A stretch of 64,000 bases of DNA, from the NCBI RefSeq assembly GCF_006494365.1, contig NZ_VHIP01000005.1, positions 62,001 to 126,000 on the forward strand, read 5' to 3'. This DNA comes from Aestuariibacter sp. GS-14. Lineage in GTDB: Bacteria > Pseudomonadota > Gammaproteobacteria > Enterobacterales > Alteromonadaceae. Positions 8,375 to 18,539 of the stretch are shown piece after piece; position 1 is the first letter of the stretch, and each line of letters begins with the position of its first letter. The notes beneath the pieces are model-generated. The model did not search any database, was not told where the DNA came from, and saw nothing but the letters and a program-made list of their open reading frames with translations. A program made the translations under genes and the position numbers.

Positions 8375-10528
8375 ATGCGCAGTGTGTTTCTGCTTCTTTT
8401 ATTACTTTCATTGTCCCTGACTTCTCTGGCGCAGGAAAATCCAAAACATGTCCTTATTATTCTTGCCGATGATCTGGGGTGGAATGACACATCTATTTAC
8501 CAGGACAACCAATTTTATGAAACCCCCAATATAGATGCACTTGCTGATCGTGGCATGGTGTTTACGCAGTCATTTACTAACAGTCCTTTGTGTTCTCCCA
8601 CCAGGGCGTCTTTACTTACAGGTCAAACGCCAGCAAGACACCATATTCTAAATCCCAACATAGAAACATCGGAAATCAGGTTGATAGCTACAGAGCGATC
8701 TACTGCAGCATCAAATCAACTTTCAGCCGCACCCGACACAGCAACAAGACTTGATACAGCAATACCCACGCTGGCTACTATTTTTAAAGCGAATAATTAT
8801 AAAACTGCGCATTTTGGAAAGTGGCATTTAGGAGCAGAACCATTTAGTGCACTTGAGCACGGTTTTGATGTTGACATCCCTCACTATGCTGGCTCAGGCC
8901 CTACAAGCGGTTACCTGGCACCGTGGTCCTTTGCTCCCGGATTACAACCACAAGCACCAGGAGAGCATATAGATATCCGGTTAGCCGAGGAGGCGGTTAA
9001 GTGGATCAAGGACAATAGCAACGACGGCTCCCTGTTTATTAACTTCTGGCCTTTTTCAGTGCATGCGCCGTACCTGTCGGCCTCCGGTGATTATTACGAT
9101 TACTTCGTTGAAAAGAGAAGTCCCTACAACAGCCAGAGAAGTGCTGTGTACGCTGCCATGGTAAAGCACTTTGACGATGCTATTGGCATATTGTGGGAAG
9201 GTCTTGTTGAAGCAGGAATTGAAAACGACACAATCATAATATTCACTTCCGACAATGGGGGTAATATGTATGATGTGCTCGGCCAGATCCACCCCACAAG
9301 CAACTTTCCTCTCCGTGGCGGTAAAGCCACGCAATATAGTGGGGGCAATAGAGTACCTACATTTGTAATCTGGCCAGGGAAAAGTCAGCCTCATACACTT
9401 AGCAATGAATTTATTCAGACAGCAGACATATATCCCACATTACTTCAGGAGCTCGGCTTTTCCTGGCCAGAATCCCATTTGGTTGACGGCACCAATTTCT
9501 CAGATGCGCTACTGGGTGATTCATTACCGTCGAGGCCGGTAATAACCTATTATCCGACACAATCTTCCGTCCCTGACTGGCTCCCACCTTCAGCTACCAT
9601 TCAGCTCGATAACTGGAAACTAATCAAAACATTTTATTATGGTACGACTAAACAAGACATGTACCAGCTATACAATTTAGATACGGATATATCTGAAAGT
9701 ACTAATCTGGCAGACATCGAATTATCCAAACTGTCTGAGCTTGACTTACTCCTGAGCGACTACTTGGCTGGATCATCTGCAGCCCTCCCCCAACCGAATG
9801 CAAATTATATTGAGGGGCGTTTCAATTACCAGCGACTTGGGGTACCGGGCAATCAATATGTATTACCGGAAGAAGCGATAGACAAAACCTTCGCATTGCA
9901 CCTTAGCTCCTCGCATACCAAAGCTTTTGCAGGGGATTCCATTGAAATTTCGTGGAGCGTATCAGGTGACGCTACAGATGTATCAACTAATTACGCCCAG
10001 TTTATGGGGCAAAGTGTCGCTATCAGTCCTGTCGTGAATGGATTTAGCTTTAGCGCACCACGGGTCGACGTGGCCGAGTTTATTTCATTTGCTTTTATTG
10101 CCCGTAAGGGTGATCAGGTGATCAGAAAGCAGCTCGGTGTAGAAATAATACCAGTAAACACGGCTCCGGAATTGTCCATTAAGCATGTTTCCCGTCTACA
10201 AAAAGGCCAAAAAGCTGTCATTGAATTCTCTGTCTACGACGTAAACAAAGATATCCTGAATTTATCGGTTTCAAGTCCAGCACTGCAACTCAATAATCAC
10301 GATATAGATGACCCCACATTATTTGAATTTACCGTCCCATCTACGCTAACTAATAATGAGATTGAGCTAACGTTTAAATTGACCGACGGACAAGAAGAGA
10401 CATCTTTGACGCAAACTTTCGAGATTCAGACCTCCACATCAACACCATCCAATGGTAGTGGCGGTGGGGCAATATTCTGGCTGATTCCTTTATCAGTGAT
10501 AATTTTAGCTATGCGGATAAAGAAATAA
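8375..10528 (+). CDS. Secreted sulfatase with Ig-like C-terminal region and GlyGly-CTERM-like tail
   Basis: Formylglycine-dependent sulfatase of the alkaline-phosphatase superfamily, hydrolysing sulfate esters outside the cytoplasm. The ATG at 8375 is preceded by AAGGA five bases upstream and opens a signal peptide (MRSVFLLLLLLSLSLTSLAQ); an in-frame TTG at 8357 is less likely. Metal site ILADDLGWND (Asp32, Asp33); signature C73-S-P-T-R77 then ASLLTG, where Cys73 would become formylglycine. Later motifs include HFGKWHLG and FTSDNGGN. From about residue 500 a beta-rich, cadherin/Ig-like region follows. The end GSGGGAIFWLIPLSVIILAMRIKK in parts (Gly-rich, hydrophobic, basic) looks like a GlyGly-CTERM/rhombosortase sorting tail. 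The substrate is unknown. No maturation enzyme is visible nearby. Confidence 0.88.
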   Translation: MRSVFLLLLLLSLSLTSLAQENPKHVLIILADDLGWNDTSIYQDNQFYETPNIDALADRGMVFTQSFTNSPLCSPTRASLLTGQTPARHHILNPNIETSEIRLIATERSTAASNQLSAAPDTATRLDTAIPTLATIFKANNYKTAHFGKWHLGAEPFSALEHGFDVDIPHYAGSGPTSGYLAPWSFAPGLQPQAPGEHIDIRLAEEAVKWIKDNSNDGSLFINFWPFSVHAPYLSASGDYYDYFVEKRSPYNSQRSAVYAAMVKHFDDAIGILWEGLVEAGIENDTIIIFTSDNGGNMYDVLGQIHPTSNFPLRGGKATQYSGGNRVPTFVIWPGKSQPHTLSNEFIQTADIYPTLLQELGFSWPESHLVDGTNFSDALLGDSLPSRPVITYYPTQSSVPDWLPPSATIQLDNWKLIKTFYYGTTKQDMYQLYNLDTDISESTNLADIELSKLSELDLLLSDYLAGSSAALPQPNANYIEGRFNYQRLGVPGNQYVLPEEAIDKTFALHLSSSHTKAFAGDSIEISWSVSGDATDVSTNYAQFMGQSVAISPVVNGFSFSAPRVDVAEFISFAFIARKGDQVIRKQLGVEIIPVNTAPELSIKHVSRLQKGQKAVIEFSVYDVNKDILNLSVSSPALQLNNHDIDDPTLFEFTVPSTLTNNEIELTFKLTDGQEETSLTQTFEIQTSTSTPSNGSGGGAIFWLIPLSVIILAMRIKK

Positions 10529-10554
10529 CTTAATTAAATATAGACTGCTTATAA

Positions 10555-10622
10555 CTAGGGCGTGTTGATCTTTGCTGATGGGATGTTTCCGGGCAACAGT
10601 GCACAGTAAACATAACTGTTAG
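10555..10622. mobile_element. Decayed short relative of the 38.6-kb MITE
   Basis: CTAG plus GGCGTGTTGATCTTTGCTG (10555-10577) is identical to the left end of the element at 38589. About 20 bases further, AGTGCACAGTAAACATAA (from 10598) resembles that element's right end (AGTGCACAGCAAAGATCAA) with several mismatches. The middle is almost entirely missing. I read this as an internally deleted, degenerating copy in the gap between the sulfatase and the cytochrome gene. Confidence 0.6.
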
Positions 10623-10710
10623 CAAGGAATTGCTCCTTTTAATGTGCCGTATCAAACCAGAAAAAACACGAGTGTGATTTTTATTTCAGTTGAAATCCAA
10701 ATAGATAAAT

Positions 10711-12999
10711 GTGATAACGACTTCTGATTACGCCCAGATTGAGCGCCAGGAGTTTTCTATTAAATCACTAATTTGCTCGAGTTTGCTGGTCATCCTGTTA
10801 TTCATTACCAGCATCTTATCGTGCGCAAATGGCAACGAAATATACGTTGGGGCCCAAGCTTGTATTAGTTGTCATAAATCGCAAGGCGACGCCTGGTCGC
10901 GTTCTGATCATTTTCAAAGCATGCAGCCAGCCACCCCTGATTATGTCTTAGGCGACTTCTCTGACTTTCATTTTACCGCCGGTAAGCGTACCACCCGCTT
11001 TTACAAACAGGGCGAACATTATTTAATTGAAACCCTCAATGAAAAGGGGAAAGCGCAGTCTTACCCAGTGCAATACGTTTTTGGCTACTATCCCCTGCAG
11101 CAATATCTTCTCGAAACAGAAGAGGGGCGTTTACAAGCTTTTGATGTTGCTTGGGATTCACGCCCGGTATCAGATGGCGGACAGCGCTGGTATCAGTTAC
11201 AGGACGATAGTGTTACAGATCCTGATCATCCATTTTTTTGGACAGGTTACTACCAAAACTGGAATAGCCGATGCGCCGCTTGCCATACTACGGATTTTGC
11301 TAAGCAATTTAACGCAGACACCAATCAGTACCAATCGACCTGGACAGATATCAATGTCGCGTGTGAAAGCTGTCATGGCCCTGGCAAAGAACACATAACC
11401 AGAGTTAAAAGTAAAACGTACTCCCTAACACAATCAGGCCTGCAAGAGTTAGGTAAGAAACTGGCGTTCCATTTTAGTGAAGGCGATCCCATCGCTCGCT
11501 CCACCGGAAATGCCTCTGAAACATCATTGACTCTGAACATATGTGGCGCTTGCCATAGTCGCAGGGCCGAGTTACAGGAACCTATAACAACAGCACCTTA
11601 CCATCAGCAGTTTCAACTCGAAGGGCTGAATGAACCGCTATACTTTAGTGACGGTCAAATTCGCGATGAAGTGTTTGTACTGGGCTCCTTTTTACAAAGT
11701 AAAATGGCTACAGCAGGTGTAACCTGTACTAACTGTCACGACCCACATAGTGGCGACACTATATTGCCCGGAGCGCAAGTTTGCAGCACTTGCCATGCTC
11801 CCGATGTCTTCGCCCAACCTTTACATACAAATAATCACGAAGGAGCAGATTGTTTGGATTGTCATATGCCGGAACGCATCTACATGGGTGTTGATGCTCG
11901 CAGAGACCATCGTTTCCACAGGCCATCATCCAAGCATCCCAACAGCGGTTCTCCCTGTCTGGCCTGTCACACCAAAGAGAGTGAGGAATGGGTATCAAAT
12001 GCGCTTGTTAACTGGCCTAAACGCAAGGGGGCGTCGACTGATACATTGGGTGAATGGGCCGCAATAAATAACAGACTTTCGGCTTCTGATCCTACCGCGG
12101 TTCTCGAGGCCATTATGCATCTCAATAACACCAACTTACCGGTACTTGAATCGGCTGCGTTAGTAGAGAAAATAGTAACCTTCGCCCCTCGGGAAATAAT
12201 AAACAGCGTCTTCGATTTGGCGAGAGACGAAGACCCATTAGCAAGGCAAAGTGCAGCCCGCGCAGCCGCTAATTTGCCCGAGACAGAACGATACAAAATC
12301 TGGCTGACATTGAGTCAGGATCCGATGCGCTCGGTACGTTCAGTTGTTGCCAGCACAATACTTTCCGATTCTCCAGAGTGGTTTACCAGATCACCTGAAC
12401 TTACTGCACTTTTAGATGAATACCAGCGGATTCTGTTACGCAGTCAGGATCACCCGGGCGCGAACCTTGGATTAGCCAGTATTGCTACCTACAAGCAGGA
12501 TTTACCTGCTGCAATAAAGTTTTATGAATTCGCTTTAACGGTCGATCCGCAGCATATCCCTAGTTTGCTAAGTTACGCAGACTTTCTGCGTAATGTTGGT
12601 AAAGAAGCTAAAGCACGAGAGCTCCTGCAACGTGCATTGAAATATGGCAGTGATATAGCTAGTGTGCAATTTGCCTATGGATTACAACAGATTAGGGATA
12701 AAGATTATCAGGCAGCGATTGCTCATCTTAGATTGGCAGCAAATTCTGATGATGCCGTCCCCAGATTCTCGTTCGTATTTGCTGTTGCGCTATGGCAACA
12801 AAATCAACGCCAACAAGCTGTAACAGTATTAGCCCACGCAAATACCCGTTGGCCGGGTAACTATGATGTACTGCTGACCTGGGCTAAGTATGCTTATCAG
12901 CTTCGCGACAAAGACGCTCTTCGCAACTCACTGGAACAGCTGGGTTATTATTATCAAACTGACCCCACCTACCTGCAACTTCAACACTTGATACAATAA
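10711..12999 (+). CDS. Exported octaheme cytochrome c with C-terminal TPR region
   Basis: Probable periplasmic or surface electron-transfer protein of 762 residues. After a hydrophobic export segment (about residues 18-41) there are eight CXXCH heme-binding motifs: CISCH (Cys51), CAACH, CESCH, CGACH, CTNCH, CSTCH, CLDCH and CLACH. This part resembles cytochrome c554-type multiheme proteins. From about residue 480 come HEAT-like helical repeats, and from about 580 TPR-like repeats (PGANLGLASIATYKQDLPAA, then a YADFLRNVGKEAKAREL unit). The start is a GTG without a convincing ribosome site, so the N terminus is uncertain. The segment ITSILSCANG gives a poor lipobox. It follows the sulfatase after 182 bases; a functional link is not shown. 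Confidence 0.85.
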   Translation: MITTSDYAQIERQEFSIKSLICSSLLVILLFITSILSCANGNEIYVGAQACISCHKSQGDAWSRSDHFQSMQPATPDYVLGDFSDFHFTAGKRTTRFYKQGEHYLIETLNEKGKAQSYPVQYVFGYYPLQQYLLETEEGRLQAFDVAWDSRPVSDGGQRWYQLQDDSVTDPDHPFFWTGYYQNWNSRCAACHTTDFAKQFNADTNQYQSTWTDINVACESCHGPGKEHITRVKSKTYSLTQSGLQELGKKLAFHFSEGDPIARSTGNASETSLTLNICGACHSRRAELQEPITTAPYHQQFQLEGLNEPLYFSDGQIRDEVFVLGSFLQSKMATAGVTCTNCHDPHSGDTILPGAQVCSTCHAPDVFAQPLHTNNHEGADCLDCHMPERIYMGVDARRDHRFHRPSSKHPNSGSPCLACHTKESEEWVSNALVNWPKRKGASTDTLGEWAAINNRLSASDPTAVLEAIMHLNNTNLPVLESAALVEKIVTFAPREIINSVFDLARDEDPLARQSAARAAANLPETERYKIWLTLSQDPMRSVRSVVASTILSDSPEWFTRSPELTALLDEYQRILLRSQDHPGANLGLASIATYKQDLPAAIKFYEFALTVDPQHIPSLLSYADFLRNVGKEAKARELLQRALKYGSDIASVQFAYGLQQIRDKDYQAAIAHLRLAANSDDAVPRFSFVFAVALWQQNQRQQAVTVLAHANTRWPGNYDVLLTWAKYAYQLRDKDALRNSLEQLGYYYQTDPTYLQLQHLIQ

Positions 13000-13107
13000 G
13001 AGCAAACTTGCTTGATAAGCGTATTACAGAAGTAAAGCGGTAAATACAAGTTTACCTGCCAATATCTGTAATGAGCACAAATAAAAACTACGGTTGCTGA
13101 TTGGTCA

Positions 13108-13146
13108 TGCTAATCCGCATTTTTAGCCTCAAAAACCGGATTAGCA
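13108..13146. repeat. Inverted repeat between convergent genes
   Basis: TGCTAATCCG (13108-13117) and CGGATTAGCA (13137-13146) form a perfect 10-bp stem around a 19-base loop, midway between the cytochrome gene and hemB, which converge here. The loop contains T- and A-runs, but no T tract follows the stem on either strand. It may be a weak bidirectional terminator or a REP-like hairpin. Confidence 0.5.
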
Positions 13147-13186
13147 CGCTTTACCAAATATTTTTTTAAGCAAACTTCAAATCAAT

Positions 13187-14197
<1,011 letters not shown>

Positions 14198-16069
14198 TTA
14201 CTGTTTTGCCACAACCCGGTTTCGTCCGGCCTGTTTGGCTAAATATAATCGTTCGTCGGCTGTTTTGAGCAGGCTGTTTTCTTCATCACTAAAGGCAATC
14301 ACCCCTGACACCACACCGGCACTTATTGTCAGCGAGATCACTTTGCCATCAAACATACAAGGCTGGGCGGCGATTTCAGCGCGCATGGCTTCTAATAACT
14401 GCTCTGCGCCATCTGTATCGGTATTAGGCAGAATGATACCAAATTCCTCCCCGCCGTAACGGCACACATCGTCGCTTAGACGCTTTAGCTGCTGTTGCAA
14501 AATCGAAGCAACATGCTTAATACATGCATCGCCCGCACTGTGCCCGTGTTGGTCGTTTACTGACTTAAAGTAATCGATATCAACCATAGCCAATGCCAGC
14601 GGCGTTTGTTCGCGGCGACTACGTCGTCCTTCTGCCTGGAGGCGTTTATCAAAGTGGCGGCGATTGCGAATACCGGTGAGCGGATCAATCGTGTTGAGCT
14701 TTTCCAGCTCACGGTTAGCTTCCGACAATTCCCTTAGGGCAATCTCCAGCTCCAGGGTTCGCTCGCCCACTTTATACTCCAATTCATCCTGAGTGGTTTG
14801 TTGCAGCTCAATCAATGCCTGTTTTGCCCTGACGGCCTCGCGTTCCTGCTCAAGCGCATCTTCTTTCGCGGCAAGCATAAAATCGCGCTGACGGCTGTAA
14901 CTGATAGCCAGAATAAAGGCCAGCATCAGCACTTCGATGGCTGCTCCGTAAACCAGCAGCACCTGTGAAGGCACATTAATCGATACAATGTCCAGATTGT
15001 CCAGACTAGCCGTAAATGCACTCACCAATAGCGCTCCCCAGGCCAGCGCATAGTAGCCTGCAACCGATACCTTTTTGCGAGCCAGCCAAATGGCCACCCC
15101 CATGATCAGGAACACGGTAAAGGTAAGCAATACCAAGAACAGGCGAATAGACACCGCATAATCCAGGAACAATGCGCTGGCAGCGATGAGGCCAAACGCA
15201 CCCGCCAATACCTTGAATACAGTGGCCAAGCGCTTGCTGTGACTGGATATTTCCAACAGCGAAGCGGAAAACACAACCGCAAAAATCAGCGTAGTACTGG
15301 CAAAAAGAGAGATCGCTTTAGACTGAAACCACGCTTGTTCTGGCCATAAATATTTGTAGGCAAAACCGTGTAATGTGGCAAGTGTAAGCCCCAAACAGAT
15401 CACATAGCCGGTGTAGTAAATAAACGTAAGCGTACGTGTAGTGAAAAAGAAAAACAGATTGCTCAGTGCCATGGCTAACAACAAGCCAAAGAACAGCCCC
15501 ATCACCAGGTTAGTGTTGCTTATATGTTCCCAAAAAGCCTTTTGCTGCCAGATTTTCACCGGCACTTTTACTACACTGCTCGATTGAACCCGCATAAATA
15601 CGGTTGCAGATCCCTCTTGTTCGGGTAAGGGAAACAGAAACCCGTGATATTTGCTGTCGCGCTGTTCAAATGGCTCAGCATCGCCAGCATGAAACTTACC
15701 GGAACGTCCACCCGAATGAATCCATACATCTATGCTGTCCAGTAACGGATAACCAATTTCAATGTAAGCAGCCTGTTGATTAATACGGGTAACGGGCAAA
15801 GTAAAACGCAGCCAAACGGGTTCGTCAGACAGCCCCGCATTCATCGGGTTATTATCCTCCCGCCAGGCAGCATCTGGCGCAGCCATAACCTGGTCAATAG
15901 CGTCGCTGTATTGCTTGTCGGTCAGCACCTTCAACGCGGGCCAATAATAATCCCGGGATTGTTGCAAACCTTTGTCGGTAAACAGCACCAGTAATGCCAC
16001 TACACAGACTACCGTTAGGCCGAACAGCCATTTGTCGGTTATACGGGTGGTGGGAGTACTAAACTGCAT
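14198..16069 (-). CDS. Membrane diguanylate cyclase with 7TM-DISM sensor
   Basis: Synthesises cyclic di-GMP. The 623 residues comprise an N-terminal membrane helix (WLFGLTVVCVVALLVLF), a periplasmic beta-rich 7TMR-DISMED2-like domain (about 45-190), about seven membrane helices (about 190-390), a coiled coil rich in Glu, Gln and Leu (about 395-470), and a GGDEF domain opening LNTIDPLTGIRNRRHFD. The active site is RYGGEEFGIIL and is intact. Five residues before it lies R-L-S-D, an RxxD inhibitory I-site, so product inhibition is expected. It sits between tatD (9 bases upstream) and hemB (9 bases downstream), apparently in the same transcript. The ligand sensed is unknown. Confidence 0.92.
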   Translation of the reverse strand: MQFSTPTTRITDKWLFGLTVVCVVALLVLFTDKGLQQSRDYYWPALKVLTDKQYSDAIDQVMAAPDAAWREDNNPMNAGLSDEPVWLRFTLPVTRINQQAAYIEIGYPLLDSIDVWIHSGGRSGKFHAGDAEPFEQRDSKYHGFLFPLPEQEGSATVFMRVQSSSVVKVPVKIWQQKAFWEHISNTNLVMGLFFGLLLAMALSNLFFFFTTRTLTFIYYTGYVICLGLTLATLHGFAYKYLWPEQAWFQSKAISLFASTTLIFAVVFSASLLEISSHSKRLATVFKVLAGAFGLIAASALFLDYAVSIRLFLVLLTFTVFLIMGVAIWLARKKVSVAGYYALAWGALLVSAFTASLDNLDIVSINVPSQVLLVYGAAIEVLMLAFILAISYSRQRDFMLAAKEDALEQEREAVRAKQALIELQQTTQDELEYKVGERTLELEIALRELSEANRELEKLNTIDPLTGIRNRRHFDKRLQAEGRRSRREQTPLALAMVDIDYFKSVNDQHGHSAGDACIKHVASILQQQLKRLSDDVCRYGGEEFGIILPNTDTDGAEQLLEAMRAEIAAQPCMFDGKVISLTISAGVVSGVIAFSDEENSLLKTADERLYLAKQAGRNRVVAKQ

Positions 16070-16077
16070 ATTTCTGC

Positions 16078-16851
16078 CTACAAATTAAACAGCGCAATGC
16101 TGTTTTTGTAACTCGTCATCTCTACGTTTTCAACAGGTTGATTGATTAACGTTGCAAGAGCATGACCTACATGAGGCAAAAAGGCCGGCGCATTATTTCG
16201 CTGCCGTGGTTTGCGTGTTTTTGGATACAAGTAAGGCGCATCGGTTTCCAGAATCAGCTTGTCTAGTGGCAGGCTGAGTACCGCTTCCCGCAGCGCTTCA
16301 CCGCGTTTTTCGTCGCACAGCCACCCGGTTATGCCTATGTACAACCCCAACGCCAGATAAGACTGCATTTCCTTTACATTACCGGTAAAGCAATGTGCGA
16401 TGCCGCCGGGCAGTGTTGGCATGTAGCGGTTTAGTAGCGCACATTGATCGCCAAACGCCTCTCGCTCATGCAGATATACCGGTTTATTGAGTTGTACGGC
16501 AATCGACAACTGCTTCTCAAACACCTCGCGCTGGGTTTGCCTCGGTGAGAAATCGCGGTTGTAATCCAGACCACATTCACCAATCGCCACCGCACCAGGC
16601 GACTGCGCCATAGTGATCAGTGTATCCCAGTGAAGAGGCTTTGCATCTTTGGCATGATGAGGGTGAATACCCAGGGTATAACACAAGGTATCCGGGTATT
16701 GTTGATAGAGTTGTTCAGCAACCGACCACTCATCAGGATGCGTAGTGATCAGGCAAAGCCGTTCTACCCCTTCCTGCTTTGCCTGGGAAATTGTTGCTTC
16801 AGCCGGCATTCTGTCGTCAAACAGATTTACCCCAGCATCAAACCATGGCAT
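16078..16851 (-). CDS. tatD: TatD-family metal-dependent hydrolase/nuclease
   Basis: TIM-barrel metallohydrolase with 3'-5' exonuclease activity in E. coli; not required for Tat export. The 257 residues follow E. coli TatD: FDAGVNL at the start, GIHPHH, AIGECGLDYNRDFS, VYLHEREAF, AHCFTG, YIGITGWLCDEKRG and LETDAPYLYP. The first metal motif is the TatD-type FDxGVNL rather than HxH, as in the E. coli protein. The start codon directly follows the stop of the upstream gene without spacing, indicating translational coupling. Position within the tat cluster supports the name. Confidence 0.92.
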   Translation of the reverse strand: MPWFDAGVNLFDDRMPAEATISQAKQEGVERLCLITTHPDEWSVAEQLYQQYPDTLCYTLGIHPHHAKDAKPLHWDTLITMAQSPGAVAIGECGLDYNRDFSPRQTQREVFEKQLSIAVQLNKPVYLHEREAFGDQCALLNRYMPTLPGGIAHCFTGNVKEMQSYLALGLYIGITGWLCDEKRGEALREAVLSLPLDKLILETDAPYLYPKTRKPRQRNNAPAFLPHVGHALATLINQPVENVEMTSYKNSIALFNL

Positions 16852-17424
16852 TTACTGGATCCGTTTTACTTTAATGCGTCGGTTAACGTCGTTGTTGCTA
16901 AGGAAAAAAGAGCCTAACGAACCTCGTTCGATATACACTGCCATACCTTCTTCCAATTTAAAGTAACCCGAATCCACCTGTTGCCATATGGCACCCGACT
17001 TCATGTGGATAACCATTTTTCCACGGGCAGATTTGGTTACGTTAGCGACGGTATCAGTTATATTTTCAAGCGCCTGTACTTCAGACTTCACCTTCAAACC
17101 AAACTGACTTTGCGGAGCTGGCTTTGATGATGGCGCGGCGGCAATATCAGAGGCACGCGGCTGAGGCTGTGATTCAGCCTGCGATTGGGCAGATTGTTGC
17201 TTCTCTTCAACAATTTCTGTGATGGTTTTATCCATGCGCTGCGGCATAGGGCGCTTATTGGCTAATTCGTTTGCGTTTATGGCGTCGTAACAGGCTAACC
17301 GCTCAACGCCATTCTCTATCGCACGGCATGCTGCCAGAGATTGTTGAAGCGTGTCTGCCTGCAACGAAGGCGCAATAATAAGGAATGATAATGCCGGCAA
17401 TACTAGGTTGATTCGCAATTTCAT
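16852..17424 (-). CDS. Unknown exported protein in the tat cluster
   Basis: A 190-residue protein with a signal peptide (MKLRINLVLPALSFLIIAPSLQA) and then LAACRAIENGVERLACYDAIN, a short cysteine-pair segment seen at the N terminus of several periplasmic proteins, including some type VI secretion accessory proteins. A low-complexity Gln/Ser/Pro middle (about 75-110) follows. The C-terminal domain reads GAIWQQVDSGYF...LEEGMAVYIERGSLGSFFLS...NRRIKVKRIQ, which looks like a small beta domain. I do not recognise a function. The stop codon abuts the tatD start, and tatC ends 78 bases upstream, so it is probably co-transcribed. Confidence 0.75.
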   Translation of the reverse strand: MKLRINLVLPALSFLIIAPSLQADTLQQSLAACRAIENGVERLACYDAINANELANKRPMPQRMDKTITEIVEEKQQSAQSQAESQPQPRASDIAAAPSSKPAPQSQFGLKVKSEVQALENITDTVANVTKSARGKMVIHMKSGAIWQQVDSGYFKLEEGMAVYIERGSLGSFFLSNNDVNRRIKVKRIQ

Positions 17425-17501
17425 GTGTGTGTCCTGTTTTTCTGCAACCAGACTAGCGCAACTTATGCAGGTTAGTAGGTATTTACCTGGGGATTGTCTG
17501 G

Positions 17502-18239
17502 TTATTCGTCAGACGCGTCTGCGTCGTCTTTTTTCGAATACATGCCACCTACAATGACACCAAACTCAAACAAAATCCACATAGGAACGGCCAACAGTGT
17601 TTGTGAAATAACGTCTGGTGGTGTGAGCAACATGCCCACTACGAAAGCACCAACTATTACGTATGGACGTTTCTCGCGCAGGCTGTCTGCATCGGTAACA
17701 CCAGTCCAGATAAGCAACACTATAGCAACCGGGATTTCGAACGACATTCCAAAGGCAAAAAACAGTTTCAGAACAAAGTTGAGATAACTGTTGATGTCGG
17801 TTGCGACGGTTACGCCTTCCGGGGCGACAGACGTGAAAAAGGCGAAGGCGATGGGGAACACCACTAAATACGCAAAAGCCATGCCTGAGTAGAAGAGAAT
17901 GGTGCTGGAAAACAGCAATGGGGCAACCAGTTTCTTTTCATTGCGATACAAACCCGGTGCCACAAATCCCCAAACCTGATATAGCACATAGGGAATGGCG
18001 ATAAAAAACGACAGCACCATAGTGAGTTTAAACGGCGCAAAAAATGGTGAGGCAACGTCTGTGGCAATCATGGAGGCATTCTCTGGCAACGCATCCAGTA
18101 ATGGCTGAGCCAGTAACTGGTAAAGATCGTTGGCAAAGTAAGCCAAACACAAAAACACAACCATCACACTAAGTAGTGCGCGCAGAATTCTGGTACGCAA
18201 CTCAATAAGATGCGAAATTAAGCTGTTTTCTTCAGACAT
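17502..18239 (-). CDS. tatC: Sec-independent translocase subunit TatC
   Basis: Polytopic inner-membrane receptor that binds twin-arginine signal peptides together with TatB. The 245 residues contain six predicted membrane helices and family motifs [17 protein letters not shown] near the N terminus, [26 protein letters not shown] and FGMSFEIPV. The start directly follows the tatB stop. At least two genes in this window encode proteins with RR signal peptides (the DUF1501 protein and the sugar isomerase-like protein). Confidence 0.97.
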   Translation of the reverse strand: MSEENSLISHLIELRTRILRALLSVMVVFLCLAYFANDLYQLLAQPLLDALPENASMIATDVASPFFAPFKLTMVLSFFIAIPYVLYQVWGFVAPGLYRNEKKLVAPLLFSSTILFYSGMAFAYLVVFPIAFAFFTSVAPEGVTVATDINSYLNFVLKLFFAFGMSFEIPVAIVLLIWTGVTDADSLREKRPYVIVGAFVVGMLLTPPDVISQTLLAVPMWILFEFGVIVGGMYSKKDDADASDE

Positions 18240-18539
18240 CTAAGGCTTTTTATACGGTTCTTGAACAGATTCAGCAGCCTTTTTCAACTCATCTACACTG
18301 TCTTGCAACTCTGGAGATAAGTCCTTCAGGCCTTGTTGCTCAGCTTTTTTCAAATTCTCATGCAGCTCGTGCACACGCAGTTGGTGTTCAACCTCTTGTT
18401 TAAAGCCGGAAGCCATATTGCGCACACTACGCACAGTTTTCAGCGTAGATCGGATGGCTCCCGGTAAACGTTCAGGCCCCAGCACCAACAGCGCCAGCAC
18501 ACCAATCACCAGGATTTCAAAAAACCCAATATCAAACAT
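18240..18539 (-). CDS. tatB: Sec-independent translocase subunit TatB
   Basis: A single N-terminal membrane helix ([26 protein letters not shown]) with the TatB-type glutamate in the helix and the GPERLP hinge, followed by an amphipathic helix ([14 protein letters not shown]) and a charged tail. Length is 99 residues, shorter than E. coli TatB (171) but within the known range. Its first base overlaps the last base of tatA's stop codon. Confidence 0.95.
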   Translation of the reverse strand: MFDIGFFEILVIGVLALLVLGPERLPGAIRSTLKTVRSVRNMASGFKQEVEHQLRVHELHENLKKAEQQGLKDLSPELQDSVDELKKAAESVQEPYKKP

